The notes below the pieces were generated by a model. That model was not told where the DNA came from and ran no database searches. It saw nothing but the letters and a program-made list of their open reading frames with translations. Source: Maritalea mediterranea (GTDB lineage: Bacteria; Pseudomonadota; Alphaproteobacteria; Rhizobiales; Devosiaceae). Taken from it: DNA of 64,000 nt. Shown piece by piece: positions 50,761-60,539 of this stretch (within the stretch, counting starts at the first letter, position 1; the number at the start of each line of letters is the position of its first letter). Location: NCBI RefSeq assembly GCF_021568695.1, contig NZ_JAKGTI010000001.1, positions 1,178,001 through 1,242,000 on the forward strand, given 5' to 3'. The translations under genes and the position numbers were made by a program.

Positions 50761-53376
50761 CTGGCGGAAACGGCATCTAAATCTAATCTATATGTTGCAC
50801 TGGGCTTTGCGGCGGCCACAACCTTAATTGTAGGGGGCGTAGTTGCTGCCCCGGCCATCAATGCATGTACCGGGCAGGATGCTCCCTTTGTCAGTTGTGT
50901 GATCAATCAGATCACCAACCGCACACCGGTGCAGCAAAGCGCAAATGTGGCCACTGAAACGGATGAGCAGGGCGAAGCGGCAGAAGCTGACGCCGGCACT
51001 GATGAGCGGCTGGAAGCCACACCAGCAGACCAAGACACAGCGACGCAAGAAGCGGTTGAACAGATCGTGCCTGACTTTACGATTGCCCGCGCGGCGCCGG
51101 ATGGTTCGGTTGTGATCGTTGGCACTGCCGATCCGGACCATGAAGTGTCCGTCCTGATTGATGGCGAAGTCGTTGGCACCACCGCGCCTGAACGCACGGG
51201 CGAATGGGTTTTTGTGCCCGCCCAACCTTTGGCCACCGGTGGCGTAGAAATCACCGTGCAGTCTGCCACACCCGATGGCGGCATCATCAAATCAGCCAAA
51301 TCAGAAATTGTGCTGATCGATGAGAGCAAAAACAAAGAGCCGATCGTCATTGCGTCCGTTTCTGGCGAAGCAAGTGAAATCATTCAAGGCCTGAATGAAG
51401 AACCAGCGGCAGTCGCGGAACAGCCTGTCGAGACAGCCGAAGCCACTGGTGCCGAGGCGGAAACGGCCGATGCTGCTCCGGTTGAAACGGCGGACGCCCC
51501 AACAGCGGAAAGCGCCGAAACGGCAGAGGGCGACGTAACTGACGTGGCTGAAGCGGACATATCTGAAGAAGCGGACACCGCTGCGGAGGCGTCTGCTGAA
51601 GCTGATGCGGCCAGCGGCGACTCATCAGACGAGGAAATGGTGGTAGCTGACGCCAGCAACGCCGGAACCTCTGAGGAGATGACACAGCCCGCTACCGATG
51701 CGGATGCGACAAAATCTACGGCAGAGGAAACTGACGTGGCCTTGTCCGAGCAACCCTCAGAGGCCGAAACACCTGACCAGTCGCCGACTGAGCCAGCCGC
51801 ATCAGGTGAGGAAACGCAAGTTGAATCAGAAGTTGAAGTGGCTGACTCTTCTGCTGAAGAAGCGACCGCAAGTGATTCAAATGACTCTGAAAACACCGCC
51901 GAGATGCAAGTGGCTGAGGCGGAGATGACCGCGGAGGCCAATACCGACGAACAAGCTGCTGCTGAAACAGCAGCGGACGCGCCGGTTGAAACAGACGCGC
52001 AAACCGCGGACGCTGCTCCAAGTGAAACGGCACAGGATGCCACCAGCGAAGACATGGAAGTGGCCGCGCTGGATAGCAACGAAAGCAGTGTGAGCGCCGA
52101 AGGTGAACCAGCCGAAATCGTCGATGAAGCCACCGAAGTGTTGGAAGCCATCGAAGCGTTCGTGCAGCCCACAATTGATGCCATCGAGATCGATGGGCAG
52201 CAAAACTTTATCGCGGGCGGTGGACCTGAAGGCGGCATTGTCCGATTGTATGTCGATAATGAATATGTCGCCGATGCCACCGTACAGGATGGGCGCTGGT
52301 TGGTGGAAACGGAAGAGCAAGTGCTTACCGAGCCAAGCCAGCGGGTGCGGGCAGATCTGATTGACCCGAACACTGCCAGCGTATTGGCTCGGGCCGAGGT
52401 GAATTTCGTGGTAGAGCGCATCGCCACTGCTGACGCGGAAGAGGCGACAGAAGCCACCGAAGAGACCACATCAACAGACGAGACTGCTGCGGAAACAGCG
52501 GCCACGGCAGAGGCTGATGCGGAAACCAGCGAAGCGACGATGGAAACTGCCGAGGCGGATATGGACACTAGCGCCACGGATGATCCTCAAGCAACGCCCA
52601 GCGAAACTGAAGTTGCTGAAGTGACGGAGGCACCTGTCAACGCCGAGGCACCCGCCACCGCCCAGGTCGCTGAGGCGCCCACGACGGAAGCTGACGCCAC
52701 GGCCACTGTAGACATGGCCACTGCCGATGCCCCAAGTGAAGAGATGACCGAAATATCAGAGGTCACTGACGAAGCGGCAACACAAATGGCGGAAGCCGAT
52801 ACTGCTGAGACCAAAGCCGACAACAGCACCGCGTCAACCGAGGCAGAGAGCGCTATTGAGATGGATGTAGCAGAAGCAGCAGACAGCGCAACCGCATCTG
52901 AAGCTGAGGGGACGGCGACCCCAATGGCAGACGAGATGGCAAAAGCAGAAGCTGAGGTGACGACGGACGCGGATATGGCGGAAACTGACGCAGCGACCGA
53001 TCAGGCCACCACGGAAATGGCTGAGGCTGATATGGATGCCGACAATGGTGTCGAGGCCAGCGCCGAGGACACCCTGCCGTCGACAGCCGATGCAGAACCC
53101 GCCCAAGATGCTGAGACCGGCGAAACCGAATCTGCCGACGCTGAAATCCCCACCATCACTGCGGTGCCTGTCGATGATGTGGAAGGACGGTTTGTCTCTG
53201 GCAAGGCGATTATTCGCAAGGGCGACAATTTGTGGACCATTGCCCGGCGTGTTTATGGTCGGGGTATAAAATACACCACGATTTACGAAGCCAACGCCAA
53301 TGAGATCAACAATCCACATTTGATCTATCCTGGCCAAGTGTTCGATCTGCCAATAGATCAGGACATCAATAAATAA
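50761..53376 (+). CDS. Giant acidic LysM-domain protein with N-terminal membrane anchor (probable CTG start)
   Basis: An 871-residue protein if begun at the CTG at 50761, which sits five bases after AAGGGGAGG. No in-frame ATG, GTG or TTG occurs before the GTG at 50899, and starting there would remove an N-terminal hydrophobic anchor (YVALGFAAATTLIVGGVVAA). The order is: anchor; an Ig-like segment (about 105-200); a long low-complexity region dominated by Ala, Glu, Thr, Asp and Ser with few basic residues; a second beta-rich segment (about 475-560, GEGGIV-like VDNEYVADATV); a second acidic region; and a C-terminal LysM domain (KGDNLWTIARRVYGRGIKYTTIYEAN) that binds peptidoglycan. Likely an extended periplasmic spacer or peptidoglycan-associated protein of unknown function. 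The minus-strand ORF opposite it is an artefact of its codon bias. Confidence 0.78.
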   Translation: MAETASKSNLYVALGFAAATTLIVGGVVAAPAINACTGQDAPFVSCVINQITNRTPVQQSANVATETDEQGEAAEADAGTDERLEATPADQDTATQEAVEQIVPDFTIARAAPDGSVVIVGTADPDHEVSVLIDGEVVGTTAPERTGEWVFVPAQPLATGGVEITVQSATPDGGIIKSAKSEIVLIDESKNKEPIVIASVSGEASEIIQGLNEEPAAVAEQPVETAEATGAEAETADAAPVETADAPTAESAETAEGDVTDVAEADISEEADTAAEASAEADAASGDSSDEEMVVADASNAGTSEEMTQPATDADATKSTAEETDVALSEQPSEAETPDQSPTEPAASGEETQVESEVEVADSSAEEATASDSNDSENTAEMQVAEAEMTAEANTDEQAAAETAADAPVETDAQTADAAPSETAQDATSEDMEVAALDSNESSVSAEGEPAEIVDEATEVLEAIEAFVQPTIDAIEIDGQQNFIAGGGPEGGIVRLYVDNEYVADATVQDGRWLVETEEQVLTEPSQRVRADLIDPNTASVLARAEVNFVVERIATADAEEATEATEETTSTDETAAETAATAEADAETSEATMETAEADMDTSATDDPQATPSETEVAEVTEAPVNAEAPATAQVAEAPTTEADATATVDMATADAPSEEMTEISEVTDEAATQMAEADTAETKADNSTASTEAESAIEMDVAEAADSATASEAEGTATPMADEMAKAEAEVTTDADMAETDAATDQATTEMAEADMDADNGVEASAEDTLPSTADAEPAQDAETGETESADAEIPTITAVPVDDVEGRFVSGKAIIRKGDNLWTIARRVYGRGIKYTTIYEANANEINNPHLIYPGQVFDLPIDQDINK

Positions 53377-53400
53377 ATTGCAGCTTGCAGTTTCAAACTA

Positions 53401-53434
53401 AACCCTTTATCGTAAAAATACGATAAAGGGTTTT
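53401..53434. terminator. Perfect 14-bp hairpin after the LysM gene
   Basis: AACCCTTTATCGTA (53401-53414) and TACGATAAAGGGTT (53419-53432) form a perfect stem around an AAAA loop, followed by TTCTGTTT. It is a strong intrinsic terminator for the LysM gene. Its core ATCGTA/TACGAT also resembles an ArsR-type operator and lies about 85 bases before arsR, so a double role is possible. Confidence 0.7.
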
Positions 53435-53517
53435 CTGTTTGGCCCCGCTGACGCGCGGGTAGTCCTGTGCGACTTTTTTGCCGTTGAGCCCAATTCCTTT
53501 GTAAATGGAGTATATCC

Positions 53518-53847
53518 ATGCGTTCGGATCCACGCGATGAAGAACTGGCAAAACTCACCCGCGCGCTGGGCCATCCGGCCCGCGTTGCAATTCTGCGCTA
53601 TCTAACGCAGCAAAAAACCCCGTGTTGCGGCGATGTCACCACCTGCATCGATCTGGCCCAATCCACGGTGTCCCAGCACCTCAAAGTGCTTTTGGAAGCG
53701 GGCTTGATCGAACGAAAAGGGCAGGGCACTAAGAATTGCTATTCCATCTGTGTCGAGCCCTTCGAGCAGTTGAAGGCCGGGATTGATCAGATCCTGTCCG
53801 ACCATCGCACCGCCACCCAAAAGCAAAAAGCGAGTACCCCGAGCTAA
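53518..53847 (+). CDS. ArsR/SmtB-family metalloregulator
   Basis: A 109-residue winged-helix repressor. N-terminal [22 protein letters not shown] and recognition region [19 protein letters not shown] fit ArsR. Cysteines in [10 protein letters not shown] (residues about 38-46, a vicinal pair plus a third) are candidate ligands for a thiophilic metal or metalloid. Its TAA overlaps the ATG of the Atm1-type exporter by one base, so the two form an operon and the exporter is probably its target. The inverted repeat at 53401-53432 may be its operator. Confidence 0.9.
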   Translation: MRSDPRDEELAKLTRALGHPARVAILRYLTQQKTPCCGDVTTCIDLAQSTVSQHLKVLLEAGLIERKGQGTKNCYSICVEPFEQLKAGIDQILSDHRTATQKQKASTPS

Positions 53848-55763
53848 TGGCAGATAATCAAGCCGATCAAAACAAGAAACAAACCGTCAGCGCCGAAGAA
53901 GGCGATGTCATCACGACGGTGAAAAATCTCTGGCCCTATATGTGGCCCAGCGATCGTCCCGAACTCAAAATGCGCGTTGTGCTCGCCATTGTGGCCCTTT
54001 TGGCCGCCAAAGGGGCCGAGGCGCTGGTGCCGCTCGCATATAAAGGCGTTGTGGATATTCTGGGCCAGCCCGATGGCATGGAAACCGCCATGTGGATCGG
54101 CCTGTCCCTGCCCATCATTCTGGTGATCGGCTATGGTATCGGCTCGATCCTTGAAAGCGGCTTTATGCAGCTTCGCGACGTGCTGTTTGCTCGTGTGGGG
54201 CAACATGCCGTGCGCCAATTGGCCCATCGCACCTTTAACCATTTGCACGCCCTTAGCCTGCGTTATCACTTGCAGCGCCGCACCGGCGGCCTCTCGCGGG
54301 TGATTGAACGGGGCACCAAAGGCATTGAAACCATTGTGCGTTTCACCATGCTCAACACCGCGCCAACCCTGGTGCAGTTCTTGATCATCTCCACCATTTT
54401 CACGCTGGCTTTTGGCTTTAGCTATCTGGCGGTGCTGGTGATCACCATTTGGGGCTATCTCTACTTTACCATCAAGGCCTCCAACTGGCGGATCGGCATT
54501 CGCCGCGCCATGAATGACAGTGATACGGACGCCAATTCCAAGGCGATCGATAGCCTGCTGAATTTTGAAACTGTCAAATATTTCGGCAATGAAGAAATGG
54601 AAGCACGCCGGTTTGACGGGGCAATGGCCACCTATGAACGCGCCGCCACCCGCATGTGGACGTCGCTTGGCTTCTTAAACTTCGGTCAGGCGGTCATTTT
54701 CTGGGTCGGCATGATCGTGATTTCCATCATGTCCGTCACCGGCGTGATGTCTGGCGATCTGAGCGTTGGCGATTTTGTGCTGATCAATATGTATATGATG
54801 CAGATTTATCGACCCCTCAACTTTATCGGCTTTGTTTATCGCGAAATCCGTCAGGGCCTCACTGACATCGAAAACATGTTCCACCTGCTGGATCAGGACG
54901 CTGAGATCGAAGACAAGCCCGATGCCAAACCGCTTAAGGTGGAGGGCCCGGTGCTCACATTCAACGATGTGAAGTTCCACTATGATGCAGACCGGGAAAT
55001 CCTCAAAGGCATCAGCTTTGAAGTGCCAGCGGGCAAAACCATCGCCGTGGTGGGCCCCTCCGGTGCGGGTAAATCCACCATCTCCCGCCTGATCTATCGC
55101 TTCTATGATGTCATCGAAGGCAGCGTGGAGATTGACGGGCAAGATGTGCGCGACGTGACCCAGAAATCGCTCCGTGCTGCCGTAGGCATGGTGCCGCAAG
55201 ACACAGTGCTGTTTAACGATTCCATCGAATATAACATCCGTTATGGCCGCCCTGACGCAACTGAAAACGAGGTGCGTGAAGCTGCACAACTGGCGCAAAT
55301 TGCAGACTTTATTGAAGGCCTGCCTGATGGCTACAACACCCAGGTGGGCGAACGGGGCCTCAAACTGTCCGGCGGTGAGAAGCAACGCGTGGCCATCGCC
55401 CGCACCATCCTGAAAAGCCCGCCCATCCTCATCCTTGATGAGGCGACTTCGGCGCTCGACACCCAAACCGAGCAGGAAATCCAGTCCGCGCTGGATGCCG
55501 TTTCGCAGGGGCGCACCACGCTGGTCATCGCCCACCGTCTGTCCACCGTTGTCAATGCCGACGAGATCATCGTGCTGCGCGATGGCAAAATCGCCGAGCG
55601 CGGCAACCACGAAAATCTCTTGGCGCAAGACGGCCTCTACGCCCAAATGTGGAACCGTCAGCGCGAAGTGGACGAAGCCGGCGAACGCCTCCGCCGCGCC
55701 CGCGAAAGCGCCGGCAGCGAAGGCTTTATCACGGTGAAGAAGGATGAAGAGCCTGCTGAGTAA
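53847..55763 (+). CDS. atm1: ABC exporter of the Atm1/HMT1 type
   Basis: A 638-residue half-transporter with a fused membrane domain (six helices, about residues 50-340) and an ATPase domain: Walker A GPSGAGKST near residue 405, signature LSGGEKQR, Walker B ILILDEATSALD. The sequence resembles bacterial Atm1, which exports glutathione conjugates or glutathione-bound metals. Its pairing with ArsR supports a role in metal detoxification with the gor, GST and peroxiredoxin genes. A mitochondrial-like role in Fe-S cluster export is possible instead. Homodimer expected. Confidence 0.92.
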   Translation: MADNQADQNKKQTVSAEEGDVITTVKNLWPYMWPSDRPELKMRVVLAIVALLAAKGAEALVPLAYKGVVDILGQPDGMETAMWIGLSLPIILVIGYGIGSILESGFMQLRDVLFARVGQHAVRQLAHRTFNHLHALSLRYHLQRRTGGLSRVIERGTKGIETIVRFTMLNTAPTLVQFLIISTIFTLAFGFSYLAVLVITIWGYLYFTIKASNWRIGIRRAMNDSDTDANSKAIDSLLNFETVKYFGNEEMEARRFDGAMATYERAATRMWTSLGFLNFGQAVIFWVGMIVISIMSVTGVMSGDLSVGDFVLINMYMMQIYRPLNFIGFVYREIRQGLTDIENMFHLLDQDAEIEDKPDAKPLKVEGPVLTFNDVKFHYDADREILKGISFEVPAGKTIAVVGPSGAGKSTISRLIYRFYDVIEGSVEIDGQDVRDVTQKSLRAAVGMVPQDTVLFNDSIEYNIRYGRPDATENEVREAAQLAQIADFIEGLPDGYNTQVGERGLKLSGGEKQRVAIARTILKSPPILILDEATSALDTQTEQEIQSALDAVSQGRTTLVIAHRLSTVVNADEIIVLRDGKIAERGNHENLLAQDGLYAQMWNRQREVDEAGERLRRARESAGSEGFITVKKDEEPAE

Positions 55764-55797
55764 GTCAAGCAGGTCACCCCAAATTTAACGCACAAAA

Positions 55798-55821
55798 AAA
55801 CGGCCCCGCGAGGGGCCGTTT
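55798..55821. terminator. Bidirectional terminator between atm1 and the RND operon
   Basis: A perfect 10-bp stem, AAACGGCCCC with GGGGCCGTTT, loop GCGA. On the minus strand it is followed by seven T (the A run at 55794-55800), so it serves the RND operon. Located between convergent stops. Confidence 0.85.
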
Positions 55822-55849
55822 CACTTTGGAGGTTGATAGGGCTGAAAAC

Positions 55850-58800
55850 CTATTCAGCCGCTTCCGGGGTCGGGCGAGACACGATGGTCACGCCATTCTT
55901 TTCTTCTGCCAGCAGTGTGCCTTCCACCGGGGTGCGGATATATTGCTTAGCGCTATCCGCATGGCCGGGGATTTTTGCATCACTGGGCTGATCTTGCGGC
56001 GTTGCTTCTTGTTGCGCCGCTACTTGATCTTCTGGCACATCTTCCTCAGCAGGCGCTTCCGCCGCACCATCTTCAGTTTGGGCGGGCGTTTCGGCAGTCG
56101 CCTCAGATTTGCGGCCAAAGACCCACCGCACTGGAGCTGTGACAAACATCACCACCGGGCGAATGAACTGCCAGGCCCAGACGAAGAAGTCTTTCCACAC
56201 GGCAGGGGCTGAAATCATTACCGGCACCATGACCAGCGTAAGCAGGGTAGAGAAGCTCAACCCGGCAATCACCGCTGTCGCCAATTGAATCCACCAGGCA
56301 CCAGAGGGGTCACCAATCACAATTTCGCGGGCGAAAAAGTCGATGGAGAGGCCCATGGCCATGGGGATCAAGCCAAATACAGTGGTGATCGTGGTTAGCA
56401 TAACTGGGCGCAACCGTTGTGACGCGGTCATCAGCGAGGCAGTCACTGGATCAACCCCATCTTCCCGCCGGAAGCGGTTATAAGTGTCGATCAACACAAT
56501 CGAGTTGTTCACCACAATCCCCGCCAGCGATACAATGCCGACGCCGGTCATAATGGCCGAGAAGGCTTGGCCCGTGATCATCATGCCCAGCAGTACGCCT
56601 GCGACCGACATAACAACGGTAGAGAGCGTAATAAACACCTGATAAAAGCTGTTAAACTGGGTGAGCAATATCAGGAACATGAGGAACATTGCACCCAGAC
56701 CGGCCTGCATCATAAAGGCATTGGTTTCTTGGGTCTGTTCGTCAGCACCCGCAAACTCAAAGTCAACGGTTGATGGCCAGGTCTGCGCGCCAATCCATTC
56801 TTTAAGTTCGTCTACCTTTTGAGCTGCCGTTACTGGGCTGCCATCTTCATTTTCAGCTGGTGCAACATTGGCCCGCACGCTCATTGTATATTTCTCGTTG
56901 CGGCGTTCAATGTTTGCCACCTTCGGCACCGCTTGGCGCTCGATGAAGTTTGATACCGGCACCAAACCCTGGTTGGTGATTACACGCAAACTATCAAGAG
57001 CATCAAAGCTGCGTTGGTCCTCAGGCAAACGCACCTGAATGTCCAACTCATCTTTAGCATCGTCGGGGCGATAGCTGCCAATGGTTACACCGGACGTGAC
57101 CAGCTGCACATAAGGCGAGAGTTCGCGCACACCCAAACCAAACAAGGCGGCCTTTTCACGATCAACCTTGATTTCCCAATCGATGCCGGGGAGGGGGCGC
57201 CCATCCTCAACCTCGATCATATTGCCAAGGTCATTTTCGATGAACTGACGAATTTCAGCCACAACCGGCGCCAGCTCATCATAGCTTTGCGCCACAACCC
57301 GCATATTGACGTCTTTACCTGTCGGCGGCCCTTCTTCGGCCTCCAGCAATTCAACGCCAAGGCCAGAAATGTCTGCCACATTTTCGCGAATGTCGGCAAA
57401 GATCTCTTTGGCGTATCGGCGATCGCGGAACGGCTCAAACTCAAGCTGCAAATTGCCGATCGTGTCTGGTGGCGTAGACGTCACAGCACCGGTGGAGCCA
57501 AAGTTCAATACAGCATCTTCAATGCCGTCAACTTTGAGCACACGCTGTTCAACCTCAATCAACAGGTCGCGAATTTCCACTGGTGAATAGTTGCCGCGCC
57601 CTGTGATCGCCACGGTTGCATATTCAGGTTCAATCGAGGGGAATGCCTCAACGCCCGTGGGATTATTGGAGAACTGATAAAATATGCCACCAATAATGCC
57701 CAACCCCACGATCATGACGATCAGTGGGCGGCGGATAATGGCATTCAAGAACCGAACATATCCGCCGGTGAAGCCGGGCACCTTTTTGGGGTCGAAATGG
57801 TTGTGAACGGAGAGTGACTTCGCCGCATCCATTTCTTTCTGGCTCACCCGCTTGCGCGCCACCAGGCCGCCAATCACAGGTAAGAAGATCATGGCTGTGA
57901 TCAAGGATGAAATCAACGTAATGATCACCATGATCGGCAGATAGCTCATGAATTTACCGATGATACCGGGCCACAACAACATGGGCGTAAAAGCCGCCAA
58001 CGTGGTCGCCGTGGAGGAGACAATCGGCCAAAACATCAGCTTTGCAGCGCGAATAAACGCTTCCCGCCGCTCCATGCCTTCAGAGATTTTGCGGTCGGCA
58101 TATTCCACAATCACGATTGCGCCGTCCACCAGCATGCCCACGGTCAGCACCAGACCAAACATGATCATCATGTTCACGGTGTATCCCAGCAATTGCAGGA
58201 AGAAGAACGCCATCATAAAGCTTGTTGGAATGGCAATGCCCACCATAATGGCCGGGCGAATGCCCAACATGGCGATGGTCACGATCATCACCAGGGCAAT
58301 CGCAGTCAAAACCGCCGATTGCAGTGAGTCCAGCATGGTTTTGGAGAATTTAGCCTGATCCAACATATAGGAGGCGTGAATGGTGGTCGGCCAATCGGCC
58401 TTTGCCGCTTCCACCACTTTGCGCACATTGTCGGATGTGTCGATGATGTTAGCGCCGAGACGTTTATTCACTTCCAAAATGATGGCGGGTTCGCCATTTA
58501 CGCGAGTAAAGTCAGTTGCGTCTTTAAAGGTACGCTGAATGGTGGCGACATCGCCAAAGGTGACAATGGTGCTGCCGTCTGTTTTCAGCGGCAGGTTAAA
58601 CACGTCGCTTGCCTCTTCGATAAGGCCCGGCACTTCAAGTGCAAACTTGCCTTGACCTGTGTCCAACGTGCCCGCGGGCACAACCAGATTGTTCCGCGCC
58701 AAAGCGTCGAACAATTGGTTGGTGGTCAAATTGTAGCTTTCCAGCTTCAACAAATCCACAACGATGTCGAGCACTTCCTCGCGGTTGCCCGCCATGTTCA

Positions 58801-59317
58801 CATCGCGGACGGTGCCGATGCCTTCAAGGTCTTCTTGCAGGTCCTGCGCCACGCGCAGCAAGGTGCGCTCCGGCACGTCGCCGGAGAGCGCCACCGTGAT
58901 GGTGGCAAAGCCATTGGCCGAGATTTCGTGGATGGTGGGTTCGTTGGCATCGTCAGGCAGTTGCGACTTGGCCATGTCCACCTTTTCGCGGGTGTCTGTC
59001 AGCGCCTGGTCTTTGTCGAAGTTGATGTCAAACTCGAGGAACACAGAGGCATGGCCTGTGCTTGAAGTGGAAGAGATCGACTTCAGCCCATCCAGATTGC
59101 GCAGCTCTGTCTCCAGCGGACGGGCCAGCAATCGTTCCGCATCAGAAGGGGAAACCCCGGTTTGAGATACCGACACATAAAGGTAAGGCACATCCACATC
59201 GGGCTGGCTTTCCTTAGGCAGGTTGATATAGGCCGACACGCCTGCCAAAAGCATCACCAGCATCACAACGATGACAGTCTTAGGGCGGCGGAGTATGTTT
59301 TCGAGGGCACCAATCAT
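55850..59317 (-). CDS. RND efflux transporter inner-membrane pump
   Basis: A 1155-residue hydrophobe/amphiphile efflux pump of the AcrB family, with 12 membrane helices and two large periplasmic domains. TM4 shows GLVLTVGMLVDGAIVIVEYADR: the second of the usual paired proton-relay Asp residues is Gly here, as in a subset of RND pumps. The C-terminal tail (about 75 residues after the last helix) is rich in Ala, Glu, Gln, Pro and Asp, longer than in AcrB. The start overlaps the stop of the adaptor gene in ATGA fashion. Substrate unknown. It ends 29 bases before a strong terminator. Confidence 0.92.
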   Translation of the reverse strand: MIGALENILRRPKTVIVVMLVMLLAGVSAYINLPKESQPDVDVPYLYVSVSQTGVSPSDAERLLARPLETELRNLDGLKSISSTSSTGHASVFLEFDINFDKDQALTDTREKVDMAKSQLPDDANEPTIHEISANGFATITVALSGDVPERTLLRVAQDLQEDLEGIGTVRDVNMAGNREEVLDIVVDLLKLESYNLTTNQLFDALARNNLVVPAGTLDTGQGKFALEVPGLIEEASDVFNLPLKTDGSTIVTFGDVATIQRTFKDATDFTRVNGEPAIILEVNKRLGANIIDTSDNVRKVVEAAKADWPTTIHASYMLDQAKFSKTMLDSLQSAVLTAIALVMIVTIAMLGIRPAIMVGIAIPTSFMMAFFFLQLLGYTVNMMIMFGLVLTVGMLVDGAIVIVEYADRKISEGMERREAFIRAAKLMFWPIVSSTATTLAAFTPMLLWPGIIGKFMSYLPIMVIITLISSLITAMIFLPVIGGLVARKRVSQKEMDAAKSLSVHNHFDPKKVPGFTGGYVRFLNAIIRRPLIVMIVGLGIIGGIFYQFSNNPTGVEAFPSIEPEYATVAITGRGNYSPVEIRDLLIEVEQRVLKVDGIEDAVLNFGSTGAVTSTPPDTIGNLQLEFEPFRDRRYAKEIFADIRENVADISGLGVELLEAEEGPPTGKDVNMRVVAQSYDELAPVVAEIRQFIENDLGNMIEVEDGRPLPGIDWEIKVDREKAALFGLGVRELSPYVQLVTSGVTIGSYRPDDAKDELDIQVRLPEDQRSFDALDSLRVITNQGLVPVSNFIERQAVPKVANIERRNEKYTMSVRANVAPAENEDGSPVTAAQKVDELKEWIGAQTWPSTVDFEFAGADEQTQETNAFMMQAGLGAMFLMFLILLTQFNSFYQVFITLSTVVMSVAGVLLGMMITGQAFSAIMTGVGIVSLAGIVVNNSIVLIDTYNRFRREDGVDPVTASLMTASQRLRPVMLTTITTVFGLIPMAMGLSIDFFAREIVIGDPSGAWWIQLATAVIAGLSFSTLLTLVMVPVMISAPAVWKDFFVWAWQFIRPVVMFVTAPVRWVFGRKSEATAETPAQTEDGAAEAPAEEDVPEDQVAAQQEATPQDQPSDAKIPGHADSAKQYIRTPVEGTLLAEEKNGVTIVSRPTPEAAE

Positions 59318-60528
59318 GATGTTGTCTCTTCGCTTACATTGTCAGCCACGACCTGTTGGCCCGCGACCACATATTCTTGTCCAACGGTAATAATATCAAC
59401 GCGTTCGGGCAGTCCGGTCACCCAGATACCGCTTTGGCTATCCCGCACAATTTGCACGGGGTAGAACGCAACCTTGTCACCTGTTTCAACAACGCGTACG
59501 CCCAGGGTGCCGTCATTATCCAATGTGAGTACAGACTGGGGCACCAAATGCGCGGGCACTGAGCCGAGCACTGCGCTGGCTTCTGCCGTCAACCCGGCAC
59601 GAATATCGTTGTTCGGGTTTGGCAACTCCACTTCAACCGGAAAGGCGCGGGTGGCGGTGTTTGCGGTGGGGCTGATATAGGACACTTTGCCTTCAACTTC
59701 ACGACCTGTCACTGTTTTCACGGTCACCGGCAAGCCGATGCGCACCGCGTCAATTCGGCTCTCCGCCACGTCGCCCACGAAAACAAGCGGGTTCAATTGC
59801 ACAAGGGTAACGCACGTCCCGCCAGCCGAAAGCATATCGCCTGGCTGTGCCATCGGGTCTTGTACAATGCCGCCAGCTTCCGCATAAATTTCTGTGCGTT
59901 CCAGTTCAGCCTTTGCTTCATCCAATTGCGCTTTTGCGGCCTTCAAGCTGGATTCAAAAGCGGCTGCGGTGTTGGTCGGCGCCAACTCTTTTTCTCGCAG
60001 CTTCTTGTTGGTCTCGAAATCGGCCAATGCTTGCTGGTACCTTGCTTCAGCTTGCGCCAAGCGCGCTTCGCGGGTGCCTGCATCCAATGTGCACAGCAGT
60101 TCGCCTGCCTCCACCACATCGCCTTTTTCAACATGGCGTTTTTCCAAAATGCCGGTTGTTTCTGCGCGAATGGAAACGGTTGCCTTGGCCTTGGTGTTGC
60201 CGCGCAACGTCACCTCAAGCGGCAGCGCCTCAACGGTGAAGGTGCGCGTGCGCACAGATTGAAGTTCATCGGCAGCAGCTTGTTCGGCTTCTGCCTCTGC
60301 CTGCGCGTCTGCAGCGGCGGCATTCGCCTCTTCTTCACTCTCAATCAAGCCGAATTCGGTCATCAAATCCTTGGCTTTGTCGGCGCCGGGTAAGTCAACA
60401 GCGTCGAGCACTTGCGTTTCGCCATTTCCGGGCCCTTGGCCTCCTTGCACGATGTAACCCGAGGCCATCCAGCCGCCAATGCCAACCAACAGCAAAAAGG
60501 CAACGCCATATGACAGTAGAAAACGCAT
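59314..60528 (-). CDS. RND efflux periplasmic adaptor (membrane fusion protein)
   Basis: A 404-residue adaptor linking the inner-membrane pump to an outer membrane channel. It begins with a membrane anchor (residues 3-24, LLSYGVAFLLLVGIGGWMASGY), has an Ala/Glu-rich segment (70-95), a lipoyl-like region (EKGDVVEAGELLCTLDAG), a coiled-coil hairpin (about 155-200, rich in Ala, Glu, Lys) and a beta-barrel/membrane-proximal domain. The gene is 12 bases downstream of the PadR gene. No outer membrane factor gene is visible nearby, so a separately encoded TolC-like channel is expected. Confidence 0.91.
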   Translation of the reverse strand: MRFLLSYGVAFLLLVGIGGWMASGYIVQGGQGPGNGETQVLDAVDLPGADKAKDLMTEFGLIESEEEANAAAADAQAEAEAEQAAADELQSVRTRTFTVEALPLEVTLRGNTKAKATVSIRAETTGILEKRHVEKGDVVEAGELLCTLDAGTREARLAQAEARYQQALADFETNKKLREKELAPTNTAAAFESSLKAAKAQLDEAKAELERTEIYAEAGGIVQDPMAQPGDMLSAGGTCVTLVQLNPLVFVGDVAESRIDAVRIGLPVTVKTVTGREVEGKVSYISPTANTATRAFPVEVELPNPNNDIRAGLTAEASAVLGSVPAHLVPQSVLTLDNDGTLGVRVVETGDKVAFYPVQIVRDSQSGIWVTGLPERVDIITVGQEYVVAGQQVVADNVSEETTS

Positions 60529-60539
60529 AAATCTTGTCC

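Noticed and set aside
51384-52577. 397-residue minus-strand Ser/Ala/Val-rich ORF
   Set aside because: It is the antisense of the acidic low-complexity region: repeated GAA, GCG and ACC codons read backwards give long stop-free Ser/Ala runs.
51390-53160. CRISPR or tandem repeat array in the LysM gene
   Set aside because: Similarity between units is compositional only; there are no equal-length direct repeats with spacers.
57948-59165. Several plus-strand ORFs opposite the RND pump gene
   Set aside because: Antisense to a pump with full family motifs; no ribosome binding sites or recognisable domains.
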